Source: Actinomycetota bacterium (GTDB lineage: Bacteria; Actinomycetota; Actinomycetes; S36-B12). From it: DNA of 64,000 bases. The position numbers and the translations under genes are program-made. The notes beneath the pieces are model-generated. The model searched no databases. It was given only the letters and a program-made list of their open reading frames with translations, and had not been told where the DNA came from. The stretch's first letter is position 1. Each line of letters begins with the position of its first letter. Below are positions 32,959 through 41,025 of the stretch, one piece after another. The DNA is taken from NCBI GenBank assembly GCA_016717115.1, contig JADKGE010000003.1:62001-126000 (forward strand), given 5' to 3'.

Positions 32959-34338
32959 TCAGGCGCGCGAGCGGGCGCGCTGTGCCTCCATGTGCACGTC
33001 GAACTCCTCGCGCCACGTCTCGCTAACCGCGATGCCATTGCGCCGAGCCTCCTCGGTGCTGAGCTCGACCGGGAAGCCGTAGGTGTCGTAGAGGACGAAC
33101 AGCTCGGCACCGGTGACGCCGGTGGCCCGGTGCCCCTTCAACTGCTTGATGCCCTTGCGAAGGGTCCTACGGAAGGCCTGCTCCTCCTTCGACAGCACGT
33201 CGATGACTGAGTCGGCGTGCTCGGAGACCTCGGGGAAGTGATGCGTGTAGATGCCGGAGATCGTCGGGACGATCTGGGGAAAGAAGTTCTCCTCCAGCCC
33301 GAGGTCGAACGCATACCGGGTGGCCCTGCGGATGAGCCGTCGCATGACGTAGCCCTGTGCCTTGTTGCTGGGGCGTACGCCGTCGACAGCGAGGAACGTG
33401 GCGCCGCGCAGGTGATCGGCGATGACTCGCATCGCTCGTGTCTCGTCCTCGTAGCGCTTGCCAGACAGCTCCTCGAGCTTCTCCACGATCGGCCACAGCA
33501 GCCCGATCCGGAAGACGTCGCCGGTGTTGATGGCTGCGGCGGCGATGCGGGCGAGGCCGCCGCCGTAGTCCACGTTGCGACGAGGCAGGGGCTCGAAACC
33601 GGTCTCGGTGCGTCGGTACTCCATGAAGACGGAGTTCCCCAGCTCGATGAAGCGCCCGCAGTCGCAGTTCTGGTGACAGTGTGGCCCGTAGGCTGGGTCG
33701 TGCTCGATGTCCGGGAAAAGGTAGAACACCTCGGTGTCTGGTCCGCCGGGCTCACCCACGGGCATGTCCTCTGCGGTGCCGCCGCGGCACCACCAATTCT
33801 TCTTGCCGTAGAAGGCGATGCGAGCGCCACCGGTGCCCTGCAGAGCAGCGTTCTCCTCGCTACCGAGTTCCACTTGGTCTGAGGAGATGCCAGCTGCCGT
33901 GAACAGTTCGGTCCAGATGCCTGCTGACTCGGTGTCCTTGGGAATGCCGTGGGCGGGGTCACCGATGAAGCAGGAGACGTAGATGCGCTCCGGGCTCAGT
34001 CCCACTCGCTCGGTGAGGAACGTCCAGAACTGCCTGATCTGGACATCCTTGAAGTAGTCGCCCAGGCTCCAGCAGCCGAGCATCTCGAAGAAGGTGGTGT
34101 GACGGCTGTCGCCGACCTCCTCGATGTCCTGCACGCGCAGGCATGTCTGACTGTCGGTGAGACGCCGGCCATCGGGATGGTCCTGTCCGAGCAGGTACGG
34201 GAGGAGGGGCTGCATGCCGCTGCCCGTGAACAGGGTCGTGGGGTCATCCTTCGGAATCAGCGGAGCACGCGGGATAACCGTGTGGCCTTGCTCGGCCATG
34301 TACTCGAGAAAGGCACTGCGAATCTGATCGGCGTCCAT
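32959..34338 (-). CDS. Short alanyl-tRNA synthetase-related protein (catalytic and acceptor-recognition half only)
   Basis: A 459-residue class IIc synthetase relative, start ATG 34338. It has the AlaRS core: DADQIRSAFLEYMAEQGHTV, LFTGSGMQPLLPYLLG, HTTFFEMLGCWSLGDYFKD (motif 2), FIELGNSVFMEYRR and VDYGGGLARIAAA (motif 3 region), then the helical acceptor-stem domain (LRGATFLAVDGVRPSNKAQG, YVMRRLIRRATRYAF) ending with FVLYDTYGFPVELSTEEA. The editing domain and C-Ala are absent, as in the active E. coli 461-residue fragment. A Cys/His cluster (GPHCHQNCDCG) is unusual. It is a paralog type, not the housekeeping enzyme. Next to its start, divergently, lies a mini-tRNA with the alanine identity pair G3:U70. 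Confidence 0.9.
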   Translation of the reverse strand: MDADQIRSAFLEYMAEQGHTVIPRAPLIPKDDPTTLFTGSGMQPLLPYLLGQDHPDGRRLTDSQTCLRVQDIEEVGDSRHTTFFEMLGCWSLGDYFKDVQIRQFWTFLTERVGLSPERIYVSCFIGDPAHGIPKDTESAGIWTELFTAAGISSDQVELGSEENAALQGTGGARIAFYGKKNWWCRGGTAEDMPVGEPGGPDTEVFYLFPDIEHDPAYGPHCHQNCDCGRFIELGNSVFMEYRRTETGFEPLPRRNVDYGGGLARIAAAAINTGDVFRIGLLWPIVEKLEELSGKRYEDETRAMRVIADHLRGATFLAVDGVRPSNKAQGYVMRRLIRRATRYAFDLGLEENFFPQIVPTISGIYTHHFPEVSEHADSVIDVLSKEEQAFRRTLRKGIKQLKGHRATGVTGAELFVLYDTYGFPVELSTEEARRNGIAVSETWREEFDVHMEAQRARSRA

Positions 34339-34420
34339 GAACCTATTCGACACTAGGCGTGGCCACCCTGTCAGACGATCCCACCACCGGCCGCCGCCGT
34401 CGTGACAATGCGTGCCCAGT

Positions 34421-34449
34421 TTGCGGGCTACTCGAAACTCGACTAATCT
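34421..34449 (+). promoter_or_regulatory. Sigma-70-like promoter of the mini-tRNA gene
   Basis: TTGCGG (34421-34426) as -35, a 17-base spacer, and TAATCT (34444-34449) as -10. Transcription would begin near 34456-34458, a few bases before the acceptor stem at 34463. It is divergent from the AlaRS-like gene (start 34338). Confidence 0.6.
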
Positions 34450-34456
34450 CACGACC

Positions 34457-34556
34457 GATCAAGGGGGATGCGCACTTGGGGCGCCCCGCCAGGTTCAACT
34501 CCTGGGTCCTCCACAATGCGCCGCTGGCCGCCTGTGAGGCGGCCAGCGGCGTTGTT
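34457..34556 (+). ncRNA. tRNA-Ala-like mini-RNA (acceptor stem plus T-arm, G3:U70, no D-arm)
   Basis: A 51-nt fold at 34463-34513. The acceptor 5' strand GGGGGAT (34463-34469) pairs over seven positions with GTCCTCC (34506-34512): G1-C72, G2-C71, G3-U70 wobble, G4-C69, G5-C68, A6-U67, U7-G66. The T-arm is canonical, CCAGG-TTCAACT-CCTGG (34489-34505), and the discriminator is A73 (34513). Only 19 bases join acceptor and T-arm, able to form GCGC-ACTTGGG-GCGC (4-bp stem, 7-base loop); there is no D-arm. CCA is not encoded and would be added. G3:U70 with A73 are the known identity elements of tRNA-Ala, and AlaRS charges minihelices that carry them. A promoter and a strong terminator frame the gene. 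Function is inferred; the fold and identity pair are seen. Confidence 0.72.
34518..34556 (+). terminator. Intrinsic terminator of the mini-tRNA gene
   Basis: Arms 34519-34532 and 34538-34551 form a perfect 14-bp GC-rich stem with loop TGTGA, followed by TTGTTCGT. It begins five bases after the mini-tRNA discriminator, as expected for a short dedicated RNA gene. Confidence 0.85.
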
Positions 34557-34691
34557 CGTAAGCATCCATGCTGGATGCCTTCTAAGTCGCATCCACTATG
34601 CGGCTCGCCGTGGGACCGCTGCACCTCGTCGACAGCCGACACCTCCCGAACGCGCACATCGAGAATGCGGTCGCAGCGCGAAGTCCTTGAT

Positions 34692-34706
34692 ATGAAACGG
34701 TTTCAT
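34692..34706. promoter_or_regulatory. ATGAAAC-G-GTTTCAT palindrome
   Basis: Seven-base perfect arms around one base, about 90 bases before the likely start of the secreted peptidase gene. The form is LacI/GalR-like. No regulator of that class is encoded beside it, so the binding protein is unknown. The stretch 34557-34690 shows nothing else. Confidence 0.5.
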
Positions 34707-34780
34707 GTCTGCTGGAATTGCGCGCACGCCAAGGACCGGGCATGGTTCCGCTGTTGGCTCACCCCGTCGAAGGGCTCCTC

Positions 34781-36271
34781 GTGCGTGGATTCCGTACCTC
34801 CCGTGTGTTCGCTTGGATCGGCGTCGGTGCTGTTGCCGCCGGCGTCCTCGTATCTGTCCCGGCTCCGGCGGCCGCCGCGTCCACCCTGCCGTGGGCGTCA
34901 TGTGGCGAGGCGGGCCTGGATGCGGGGGGCTTCCAGTGCGCCACGCTTACTGTCCCGAAGGATCGCAAGAATCCCAAGGACGGCACGATCAAGCTCGCGG
35001 TCATCCGGCATCCCAGCACGGGCACACCGGAGCAGCGCATCGGCTCACTGGTGCTCAACCCGGGCGGTCCAGGCGGCGCAGGAACCGAGGTCGTCGAGCC
35101 CATCTGGGCAGCCCTGCCTGACGAGATCAAGGCCCGCTTCGACCTGGTGTCGTGGGATCCTCGCGGAGTCGGCCAGTCCACGCCGGCGCTGAAGGGCTGC
35201 GACGCGCCGTGGCCAGACCGGCCCGACACCGGCCCCGTCAACTGGGCGAAGGTCGCCACGGCGTTCCAGAAGACCCTGGCGAAGGCCAACGCCGACTGCC
35301 AGGCGAAGAACGCCGACCTCGTCCCCTTCATGGGGACCAACGAGAACGTCGAGGACCTGGACCGGCTCCGGGCCGCGCTCGGCGACGAGAAGCTGACGTT
35401 CTGGGGTATCAGCTACGGCACGCGCATCGGATACCTGTACGCACTCAAGCATCCCGAGCGCACCCGAGCCATCATCCTCGACGGCTCCATCGATCCGGCC
35501 GGCACGACTCTGGGCTTCGCCGACGGCGGCTCGGCCTCTGATCAGGCCTTCGGAGTGTTCGCCCAGCTGTACCCCAAGGCCGCGGCCGCGATCCAGCTCT
35601 CGCTGGCGAAGCTGAACACGAAGACCGTTCCCCTGCCCAACGGCACTGAGCTCACCCGCTGGGATGTCATCGACTTCGTCTACAACGCGATCGCCCAGGA
35701 GCGGGTCTACGCGCCCATCGCCGACCAGGTCGCGGGTCTGCTCTACGCGGCGGTCTTCGGCAAGGGCGCGCAGCAGGCTGCGGCCGCCGAGGCGGCGGTC
35801 GGCGTGTTCGCCCGCCAGCCCAACGCGAACGCGGGTGGCGTCTTCTCGGTGGTCAACTGCCTGGACTACCCGGGGCGGCCGGGCCTCCAGCAGGCGATCT
35901 CTGCCATCAACACGCAGCGTCGGTACGGCCCGGTCAACGGCGCCACCACCACGACCTCGTTCGTGCTGGGCTGCTCCGGGCTGTCGATGAAGCCGGACCC
36001 CGTCCCGCTCATCGGCGGGCAGGGTCCGGACGTCCCGCTCCTGATCCTCGGGGCGACGCGCGACGGATCGACCCCCCAGATGTGGACTGCGCGCATGTCG
36101 CGGGCGTTCCCCCAGTCCCGCACAGTGACCTACGCCGGCGGTCTGCACGGCACGTGGGTCGCGAGCAACGGGGACTGCGTGAACTCCGTCGCCAACACCT
36201 ATGTCACGACGCTGGCACTGCCCGCGACGGACCTCGCCTGCCCGAACTCCTACCAGCCACCAAGCAACTAG
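34781..36271 (+). CDS. Secreted alpha/beta hydrolase, TAP-like tripeptidyl aminopeptidase
   Basis: A 496-residue exported hydrolase from GTG 34781 (GAAGGG upstream); ATG 34742 is an in-frame alternative. The signal peptide has a hydrophobic core AWIGVGAVAAGVLVSV and an Ala-rich cleavage zone. The catalytic fold shows LNPGGPGGAG (oxyanion hole), the nucleophile elbow WGISYGTRIG with Ser near residue 210, and the C-terminal TAP-like domain with LILGATRDGSTPQMW (Asp) and GGLHGTWV (His). Relatives release tripeptides from peptides or activate exported proteins outside the cell. Confidence 0.88.
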   Translation: MRGFRTSRVFAWIGVGAVAAGVLVSVPAPAAAASTLPWASCGEAGLDAGGFQCATLTVPKDRKNPKDGTIKLAVIRHPSTGTPEQRIGSLVLNPGGPGGAGTEVVEPIWAALPDEIKARFDLVSWDPRGVGQSTPALKGCDAPWPDRPDTGPVNWAKVATAFQKTLAKANADCQAKNADLVPFMGTNENVEDLDRLRAALGDEKLTFWGISYGTRIGYLYALKHPERTRAIILDGSIDPAGTTLGFADGGSASDQAFGVFAQLYPKAAAAIQLSLAKLNTKTVPLPNGTELTRWDVIDFVYNAIAQERVYAPIADQVAGLLYAAVFGKGAQQAAAAEAAVGVFARQPNANAGGVFSVVNCLDYPGRPGLQQAISAINTQRRYGPVNGATTTTSFVLGCSGLSMKPDPVPLIGGQGPDVPLLILGATRDGSTPQMWTARMSRAFPQSRTVTYAGGLHGTWVASNGDCVNSVANTYVTTLALPATDLACPNSYQPPSN

Positions 36272-36294
36272 CAGCCCGGGCAACGGCCCTTCGT

Positions 36295-36351
36295 CGAGAC
36301 CTGCTGAGTCGTCGCCAGCGAGCAGTCTGGTAGCGGATTCGGCAGGTCTCG
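36295..36351. terminator. Inverted repeat after the peptidase gene
   Basis: CGAGACCTGC (36295-36304) and GCAGGTCTCG (36342-36351) are perfect 10-bp inverted repeats with a 37-base loop, 23 bases after the peptidase stop. The long loop and lack of a T-run make it a doubtful terminator; it could also be a protein site. Confidence 0.35.
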
Positions 36352-36540
36352 TCGTCAACCGTCAGCCCCACTGACGGTGACCGCCCCCTCCGTGCGCTGC
36401 AGGAGGGGAGACTGGGACGTGTCGGGTGGATAGCGAAACCGACTTCCGAACGACGGGGAAGCCCCCGCTCGACGGGCCGAACGCGAGCGCGAAGGGGACG
36501 TCTAGGCTCCGATCGGGATCTGGCGGGCGAGGGAGGGCCG

Positions 36541-38082
36541 ATGGAGCGCTCGACAGCCGACGTGGATGGCCGCGCGCCCGAACCGTCGGCGGTGGTCGAG
36601 GCGCTCGGGTGGGTGCTGGACAGCCGGCAGTTCAGGCGTTCGGTTCGATCGCGTGGATTCCTGGCGTACGTGGTCACGGAGACCCTGGCAGGGCGCGGCG
36701 AGCGACTGTCGGAACGCACCGTCGCACGAGGTGGCATGCAGCGCTCCAGCGACTTCGACGGCAGGGGTGACGCGACCGTGCGGGTCCAGGCGACTCGAGT
36801 CCGCAAGGGCCTTGAGGACTATTACTCGGCCGACGGAGGCAACGATCCCCTTCGCATCGTTCTTCCGCGCGGCTCATACATCCCTGTCTTCGAGCACTCC
36901 GGGTTACACGCACCAGACGTCTCAAGAGTGCCAGGAGTCGTCGTCGTCGTGCTGACGCCGTTGGGCGAGGAGCCCGCTGAATCCGTCGCCCGATCGCTGT
37001 CGGAATCCCTGGTCCACCATCTCGCGGCACACACTCACATCAGGGTTGTTGGACCCATCGATGCGTCTGCGGATGCTCGACGATCGGCCTCGGCCGCAGG
37101 AGTCTCCTCGGTCCTCACGGGACAGGTCACTGTCCGCGACGAACGACTCACGCTGGCGGTCCGGCTAGTCGACGCGGAATCCGCTGAGGTCCTGTGGTCG
37201 ACGGAGGAGGTCGTCACACTCGCTGATCTCGCGCGATTCGAGACCGAGGAGGAGTGGTCGCGCGCCATCGCCTCGACGGTGGGAGACCCCTCGGGTCTGG
37301 TGATCCGTCAGGCATTGGGGCGCGGGCGAAGCGGCGGCACCGAGCCGGAACTCGCGGCCCGGCTCGCCTTCTACGCCCACCTCTACCGGGAGACGGAGAC
37401 CTCGCTCACGGAGGCGATCACCCTCGTCGACGCGGCGCTCGACGCCGGATTGCGAACGGCCCCACTCCTCGCCATGCGAGGCGCACTTGCCAACTCCTCC
37501 AGCATCTACGACTTCGCCGACACGGAGGCCGAACTCGACCGGGCCGCGTCACTCGCTCGCGAGGCCCTGGCACTGGACGGCGACAATGCGCATGCTCACC
37601 TCGTCCTCAGCTGGCCGACGCTCGTGCGGGGGCACCCGCAACTGGCCATCGAGCATGTCGAGACAGCGGTGCGACTGGCGCCCTATCAGCCGTTCTACCT
37701 GATCGCAGCCGGGATCGCTCTCAGTGCATGCGGAGAGTGGCAGCGTGGCTCGGAACTGATCCGGGAGGCGCACAGCCTGAATCCGGGAATGTCGGCACTC
37801 ACCCGTGGGTGGCTTGCCATGGGCCACCTTGTCAACGAGGACTATGGGCGGGCCCTCGCGGAGGCGAGCCTTCTGCCTTCGGGGGACGGCTACGTGTGGG
37901 GCTCGCTCCTGAGAGCGATGGCACTCTCCGGCCTGGGCTACGTCGAACAGTCGCAGGTCGAGGCGGCAAGGGCACGAGAGATGCGGCCCGACGTCATGAA
38001 CGACCTTGCTGGCCATCTCGGCGGCATGATGAGGCTCACCCCTGAGCAGTTGACGCGGCTCGTCTCCCTGGTATCCGAATAG
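36541..38082 (+). CDS. TPR protein with N-terminal winged-helix-like regulator domain
   Basis: A 513-residue protein. The N-terminal 110 residues (VEALGWVLDSRQFRRSVRSR, RVQATRVRKGLEDYYSADGG, LRIVLPRGSYIPVFE) match the small DNA-binding-like domain that heads many TPR regulators and adenylate-cyclase-like proteins. The middle (about 125-225) resembles the TolB-like part that computes GQVTVRDERLTLAVRLVDAE. From about 270 on there are TPR-type helical repeats (HAHLVLSWPTLVRGHPQLAIEHVETAVRLAP, here in part: GHPQLAIEHVETAVRLAP). No transmembrane or catalytic motif is seen. Its target is unknown. Confidence 0.72.
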   Translation: MERSTADVDGRAPEPSAVVEALGWVLDSRQFRRSVRSRGFLAYVVTETLAGRGERLSERTVARGGMQRSSDFDGRGDATVRVQATRVRKGLEDYYSADGGNDPLRIVLPRGSYIPVFEHSGLHAPDVSRVPGVVVVVLTPLGEEPAESVARSLSESLVHHLAAHTHIRVVGPIDASADARRSASAAGVSSVLTGQVTVRDERLTLAVRLVDAESAEVLWSTEEVVTLADLARFETEEEWSRAIASTVGDPSGLVIRQALGRGRSGGTEPELAARLAFYAHLYRETETSLTEAITLVDAALDAGLRTAPLLAMRGALANSSSIYDFADTEAELDRAASLAREALALDGDNAHAHLVLSWPTLVRGHPQLAIEHVETAVRLAPYQPFYLIAAGIALSACGEWQRGSELIREAHSLNPGMSALTRGWLAMGHLVNEDYGRALAEASLLPSGDGYVWGSLLRAMALSGLGYVEQSQVEAARAREMRPDVMNDLAGHLGGMMRLTPEQLTRLVSLVSE

Positions 38083-38470
38083 GAACCGAGTAACCGTTTC
38101 TCTTGGCGAAACGCCTCCGTCGGCTACCCCACGGGTGTGCGCTGTCGGCGGGCCTGCCATGAGGGGGCCGTTCTGCGATGCCGCACCGCGGCTGGAACCT
38201 ACCTAAGTGAGTGAGCATGTCAGTTGAGGCGCCGGGGGTTGTCACCCTCGCCGGAATCTATCTGTGGATCATGGTGCGGTGTCGGCCGTTACCGGGGCCG
38301 CGCTGCTGGTGGTGCGCAACGACGCCGCCACACAGGCCGCGGACGGGGTGAGCGGCACAGCACTCGTGTGGAGCCACCGTGCGAAAAGCCACCCCCGGTG
38401 CTCGCCGACATGGCGAGGCGCCTGTCCGGACTAGATTCAATGGCTCTGGAGGGTTCGTCGTCCGCGCTGT

Positions 38471-38600
38471 CGCGTAATGCGTACGTGCGGGGTCCACATC
38501 CCCGAGGCGGCTCCAGGCAAGACGGACATACTGAAGGGCAAGTGCCCTGGTCGGGGCCGGACCAGCCGTCCGGTACGTCTCAGAGCGGGGAGCGGTGACC
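38471..38600 (+). repeat. tRNA-Thr-half repeat, copy G
   Basis: CGCGTAATGCGTACGTG (from 38471), T-arm CGGGG-TCCACAT-CCCCG and AGGCGGCTCCA, followed by GGCAAGACGGACAT and CTGAAGGGCAA as in copy F. Further on, GTAGCGGCGAGTTGACA (38645-38661) has a near-identical partner at 28218-28234, so the F/G subfamily extends about 180 bases past the tRNA part. The gap 38083-38659 holds no gene I can support. Confidence 0.7.
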
Positions 38601-38659
38601 TTCTCCCCCGATCCAATGCGGACCGAGTCGCCGTACATCCGAGGTAGCGGCGAGTTGAC

Positions 38660-38794
38660 ATGGGGGAATCCCCTGAGGAGGTCGCTGCGATCGAGCACGC
38701 GATCATTTCCAAGTTGATCGTGGCAGGCTTCGCCGCGGTGACCGTCACCTCGGTGATCGTCACCAGCATCATCGCGGGTGGCATCGGAGGCTGA
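38660..38794 (+). CDS. Possible 44-residue membrane peptide
   Basis: An open frame from ATG 38660 to TGA 38794 encodes MGESPEEVAAIEHAIISKLI followed by a hydrophobic helix VAGFAAVTVTSVIVTSIIAG. Acidic N-terminus and one membrane segment fit a small membrane protein, but the ribosome site is weak and the start falls at the end of the repeat arm. Low confidence. Confidence 0.35.
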   Translation: MGESPEEVAAIEHAIISKLIVAGFAAVTVTSVIVTSIIAGGIGG

Positions 38795-38900
38795 CCGGTG
38801 TGGCAATGTTGGAGCCGCAATCGCGCGGAATCCGCCCCTAGCTTTTCGCGTGGGAGAGGTGAAGCCGGACATCGGGCCGGCAACGGCAGCAGGAGGCATC

Positions 38901-39257
38901 GTGACCGAGTACCTCATCTACTTCAACCAGCAGTGGGTGGGCGACCACACCGAGGAGTGGTTCCGTCAACGTGGACCGCTCGCGATGGCGGTCATCGACG
39001 AGATGAGGGCTGCCGGCGTCTACGTGTTCGCCGGGGGCCTCGAGGAGGACGCCGGCAGGGCCTTCAGCGCAGACGCGACAAGTGGCGCTTTGTCGTTCAC
39101 CGACGGGCCATTTGTTGAGACCAAGGAGTTCCTGGGCGGGTTCACAGTGGTGGACGTCGCCGACGACGAGGCAGCCAAGGTGTGGGCGGGCAGGATTGCC
39201 GAAGCTTGCGGCTGGCCCCAAGAGGTTCGCCGGTTCAAGTCGCGGCCGCAGGCCTAG
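38901..39257 (+). CDS. YCII/DGPF domain protein
   Basis: A 118-residue protein starting at GTG 38901 with AGGAGG upstream. It carries the family signature DGPFVETKEFLGGFTVVDV and begins VTEYLIYFNQQWVGDHTEEW. DGPF proteins form ferredoxin-like dimers and often accompany ECF sigma factors; none is adjacent here. A DUF2568 gene follows 113 bases on. Confidence 0.88.
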   Translation: MTEYLIYFNQQWVGDHTEEWFRQRGPLAMAVIDEMRAAGVYVFAGGLEEDAGRAFSADATSGALSFTDGPFVETKEFLGGFTVVDVADDEAAKVWAGRIAEACGWPQEVRRFKSRPQA

Positions 39258-39370
39258 GACCGCACAGTGACCCTTCCTGGAGGTTCGGCGGGGGCGGTGA
39301 GCCAAGGCGCGACAGGGACACAGCGACCAGCAGCCGCCCACGGGATGTTCGAAACTGAAGAGTTCACCCG

Positions 39371-39742
39371 GTGAGCGACGAGGGGCTTGCGCGCCCACCC
39401 GGAGCGTTCGTCATGGGCCTGATCGTCGTGCGGTTCCTGCTGGAACTCGCGCTCTGGTCGTCCTTCACGATCTCGTGCGTTCGGCTGATCGATGGGCCGC
39501 TCGGCTGGGTTGTTGGGGCGCTACTCACGTCGATGTCCATTGCGGTCTGGGCTGTGCTTCTATCCCCTCGTCGTCCCGTTCGGTTGCCGGTAGGGGCACG
39601 CGTCGCTGTTGAGCTGGCGTTGTTCATTGTCGCGGCCTCGCTCCTGGCTGCGGCGGGCCTCGCCATGGCCGGCGCCGTCTTGCTCGTGCTCGAACTGCTC
39701 GACCTCGGTCTCCTCCAGGGCCCCGACAAGCATGCACTGTGA
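39371..39742 (+). CDS. DUF2568 (YrdB-like) membrane protein
   Basis: A 123-residue protein with four membrane segments from GTG 39371. The pattern VVRFLLELALWSSFTISCVR, a second helix pair and the LELALFIVAASLLAAAGL stretch match the DUF2568/YrdB family of small membrane proteins of unknown function. No operon partner is clear. Confidence 0.8.
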   Translation: MSDEGLARPPGAFVMGLIVVRFLLELALWSSFTISCVRLIDGPLGWVVGALLTSMSIAVWAVLLSPRRPVRLPVGARVAVELALFIVAASLLAAAGLAMAGAVLLVLELLDLGLLQGPDKHAL

Positions 39743-39929
39743 ACGTCTGTCGTCACCGAGCCCATTCACGTTGGCACGGTCTGATGCCCGTTGGGCTCAT
39801 GCGATGCGCAAGTGCCTGGCGTCGAAGGATTCGGTGTCGTGACGGACCCCCCCGCCGCACTGCCGGCCCACGTCGGCCGCTGGCTCTGTCGACAAGGCTC
39901 CTCACCGCGGGCGTCAGCTACGCGTCCGA

Positions 39930-40235
39930 TCAACCAGCGCCACGAGGAGGCGTTCTATGAGGCCGTAGGGAAACACGCAGGTGCACGAGATGCAGCTCGT
40001 CGATCGAGAAGCACGGCATCTTGTAGCGCACCGATTGGCTGATCCCCGGTGCCGCACGATGAATGGCCTGCCGCACTTGCTGAGCGATCGTGTCCGCGTC
40101 GCCTTCGAGGACTGCCATGAAAGCATCAACGGCGTCGAAGGCTGTATCGATGCACGGACCTGGCCTCCGGGATCGCAGAGCGTAGCCGAATTCGCCAACT
40201 TGCAGGGATCGGTTGGCCGATCCGGCCAGCCGCAC
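39930..40235 (-). pseudogene. DUF1801 protein with frameshifted C-terminus
   Basis: The frame gives FDAVDAFMAVLEGDADTIAQ and VRQAIHRAAPGISQSVRYKM then PCFSIDELHLVHL, a clear DUF1801 (YdhG-like) core of the frataxin-like fold. After HLVHL the expected closing strand and helix are replaced by RVSLRPHRTPPRGAG, while a neighbouring frame reads CVFPYGLIERLLVALVD. A small indel near 39975 has probably cut the gene short. The N-terminal 30 residues are also unlike the family. Confidence 0.5.
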
Positions 40236-40271
40236 AACGAGCGCTGAGCCGTGGCAGCACAGGCAGCCGCA

Positions 40272-40294
40272 GGGCGTCCGACCGCAGGACGCCT
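40272..40294 (-). terminator. Hairpin after the DUF4386 gene
   Basis: GGCGTCC (40273-40279) and GGACGCC (40287-40293) pair with a 7-base loop, 21 bases past the stop of the leftward DUF4386 gene. It lacks a T-run on that side, so termination is only plausible. Confidence 0.4.
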
Positions 40295-40314
40295 CCCCGG
40301 CGACCGCCTTCGGG

Positions 40315-41025
40315 TCAGGCGGGTTGGTCTGCGCCTGGGCGGGCCTTGGCGCCTTTGATGAGCAGCCAGAGAGCCAGGCCGACTTCCGCGATGAAGCTGA
40401 TGGCCCACCCTGGATAGTTGAGGGCGGGATAGTCCGGCAGCAGCAACGCGCGCAAGAACCAGAACAGGTTGGCGATGCCGTCGAGGATCAGGAGCACGCC
40501 GAGGAACCTCGGGAGGAATCCTGACTTGTAGACCAGGTATCCCAGGGGGAACAGCCAGGCGCTGTAGAACAGTTGGGCCGTGACGAAGACCGTCTTGTAG
40601 ACGCCGATGGACAGGTACGCCAGTCCGGTGAGTTGTTCGGCTGAATACGCCTGCAAGTGGCTGGCCTGGTCGCCTTGCAGCATGACGGAGATCAACGGCA
40701 GCATGCTCGCGCACTGGATGGCGACGCCCACGGCGTTGAGCAGAAGGAAGAGCAATGCGAGATGTCTGTTGACCGGACGCAGGAGGACGTAGAGGCCCCA
40801 GGCGGCGAGGAGGAAGAGGAATGCCGACAGGAGTGAGCTCACCAGTCCGAGGCGGAACATCGCGGTATTCGTGGTGATGCTCTCGTACAGACTGTCGGCG
40901 CTACTGAGCTCGATGTCTCCGAGCGTGCTCGCGAGCACGGAAGTCAGGATGAAAGCGAGGAAGGCGCCGCCTGCGAACCGGGCGACCCTGTCCCGCGACC
41001 AGCCGTCATCGAGACTGGCGGACAT
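40315..41025 (-). CDS. DUF4386 membrane protein
   Basis: A 236-residue protein with six membrane segments. The family pattern is clear: an N-terminal helix (GGAFLAFILTSVLASTLGD), a polar loop with SITTNTAMFRLGLVSSLLSA, and a late LFYSAWLFPLGYLVYKSGFLPRFLG (in part YLVYKSGFLPRFLG), the conserved Ser-Gly-Phe-Leu-Pro-Arg turn. DUF4386 proteins are common in soil actinobacteria and Bacteroidetes with no known function. The next leftward gene upstream (41235) is also a membrane protein. Confidence 0.85.
   Translation of the reverse strand: MSASLDDGWSRDRVARFAGGAFLAFILTSVLASTLGDIELSSADSLYESITTNTAMFRLGLVSSLLSAFLFLLAAWGLYVLLRPVNRHLALLFLLLNAVGVAIQCASMLPLISVMLQGDQASHLQAYSAEQLTGLAYLSIGVYKTVFVTAQLFYSAWLFPLGYLVYKSGFLPRFLGVLLILDGIANLFWFLRALLLPDYPALNYPGWAISFIAEVGLALWLLIKGAKARPGADQPA

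Noticed and set aside
34463..34515. Ordinary tRNA or tmRNA
   Set aside because: No D-arm, no normal anticodon arm and only 51 bases for a tRNA; no tmRNA message, pseudoknots or tag frame. A decayed tRNA remains possible, but promoter, terminator, full stem pairing and G3:U70 beside AlaRS argue against it.
35045..36358. Long reverse frame antisense to the TAP-like peptidase
   Set aside because: Shadow of the real gene with Arg/Gly/Asp-rich sequence and no family pattern.
38224..38598. Plus-strand open frame through repeat copy G
   Set aside because: Runs through tRNA-derived repeat sequence, low-complexity Arg/Gly-rich product, no ribosome site.
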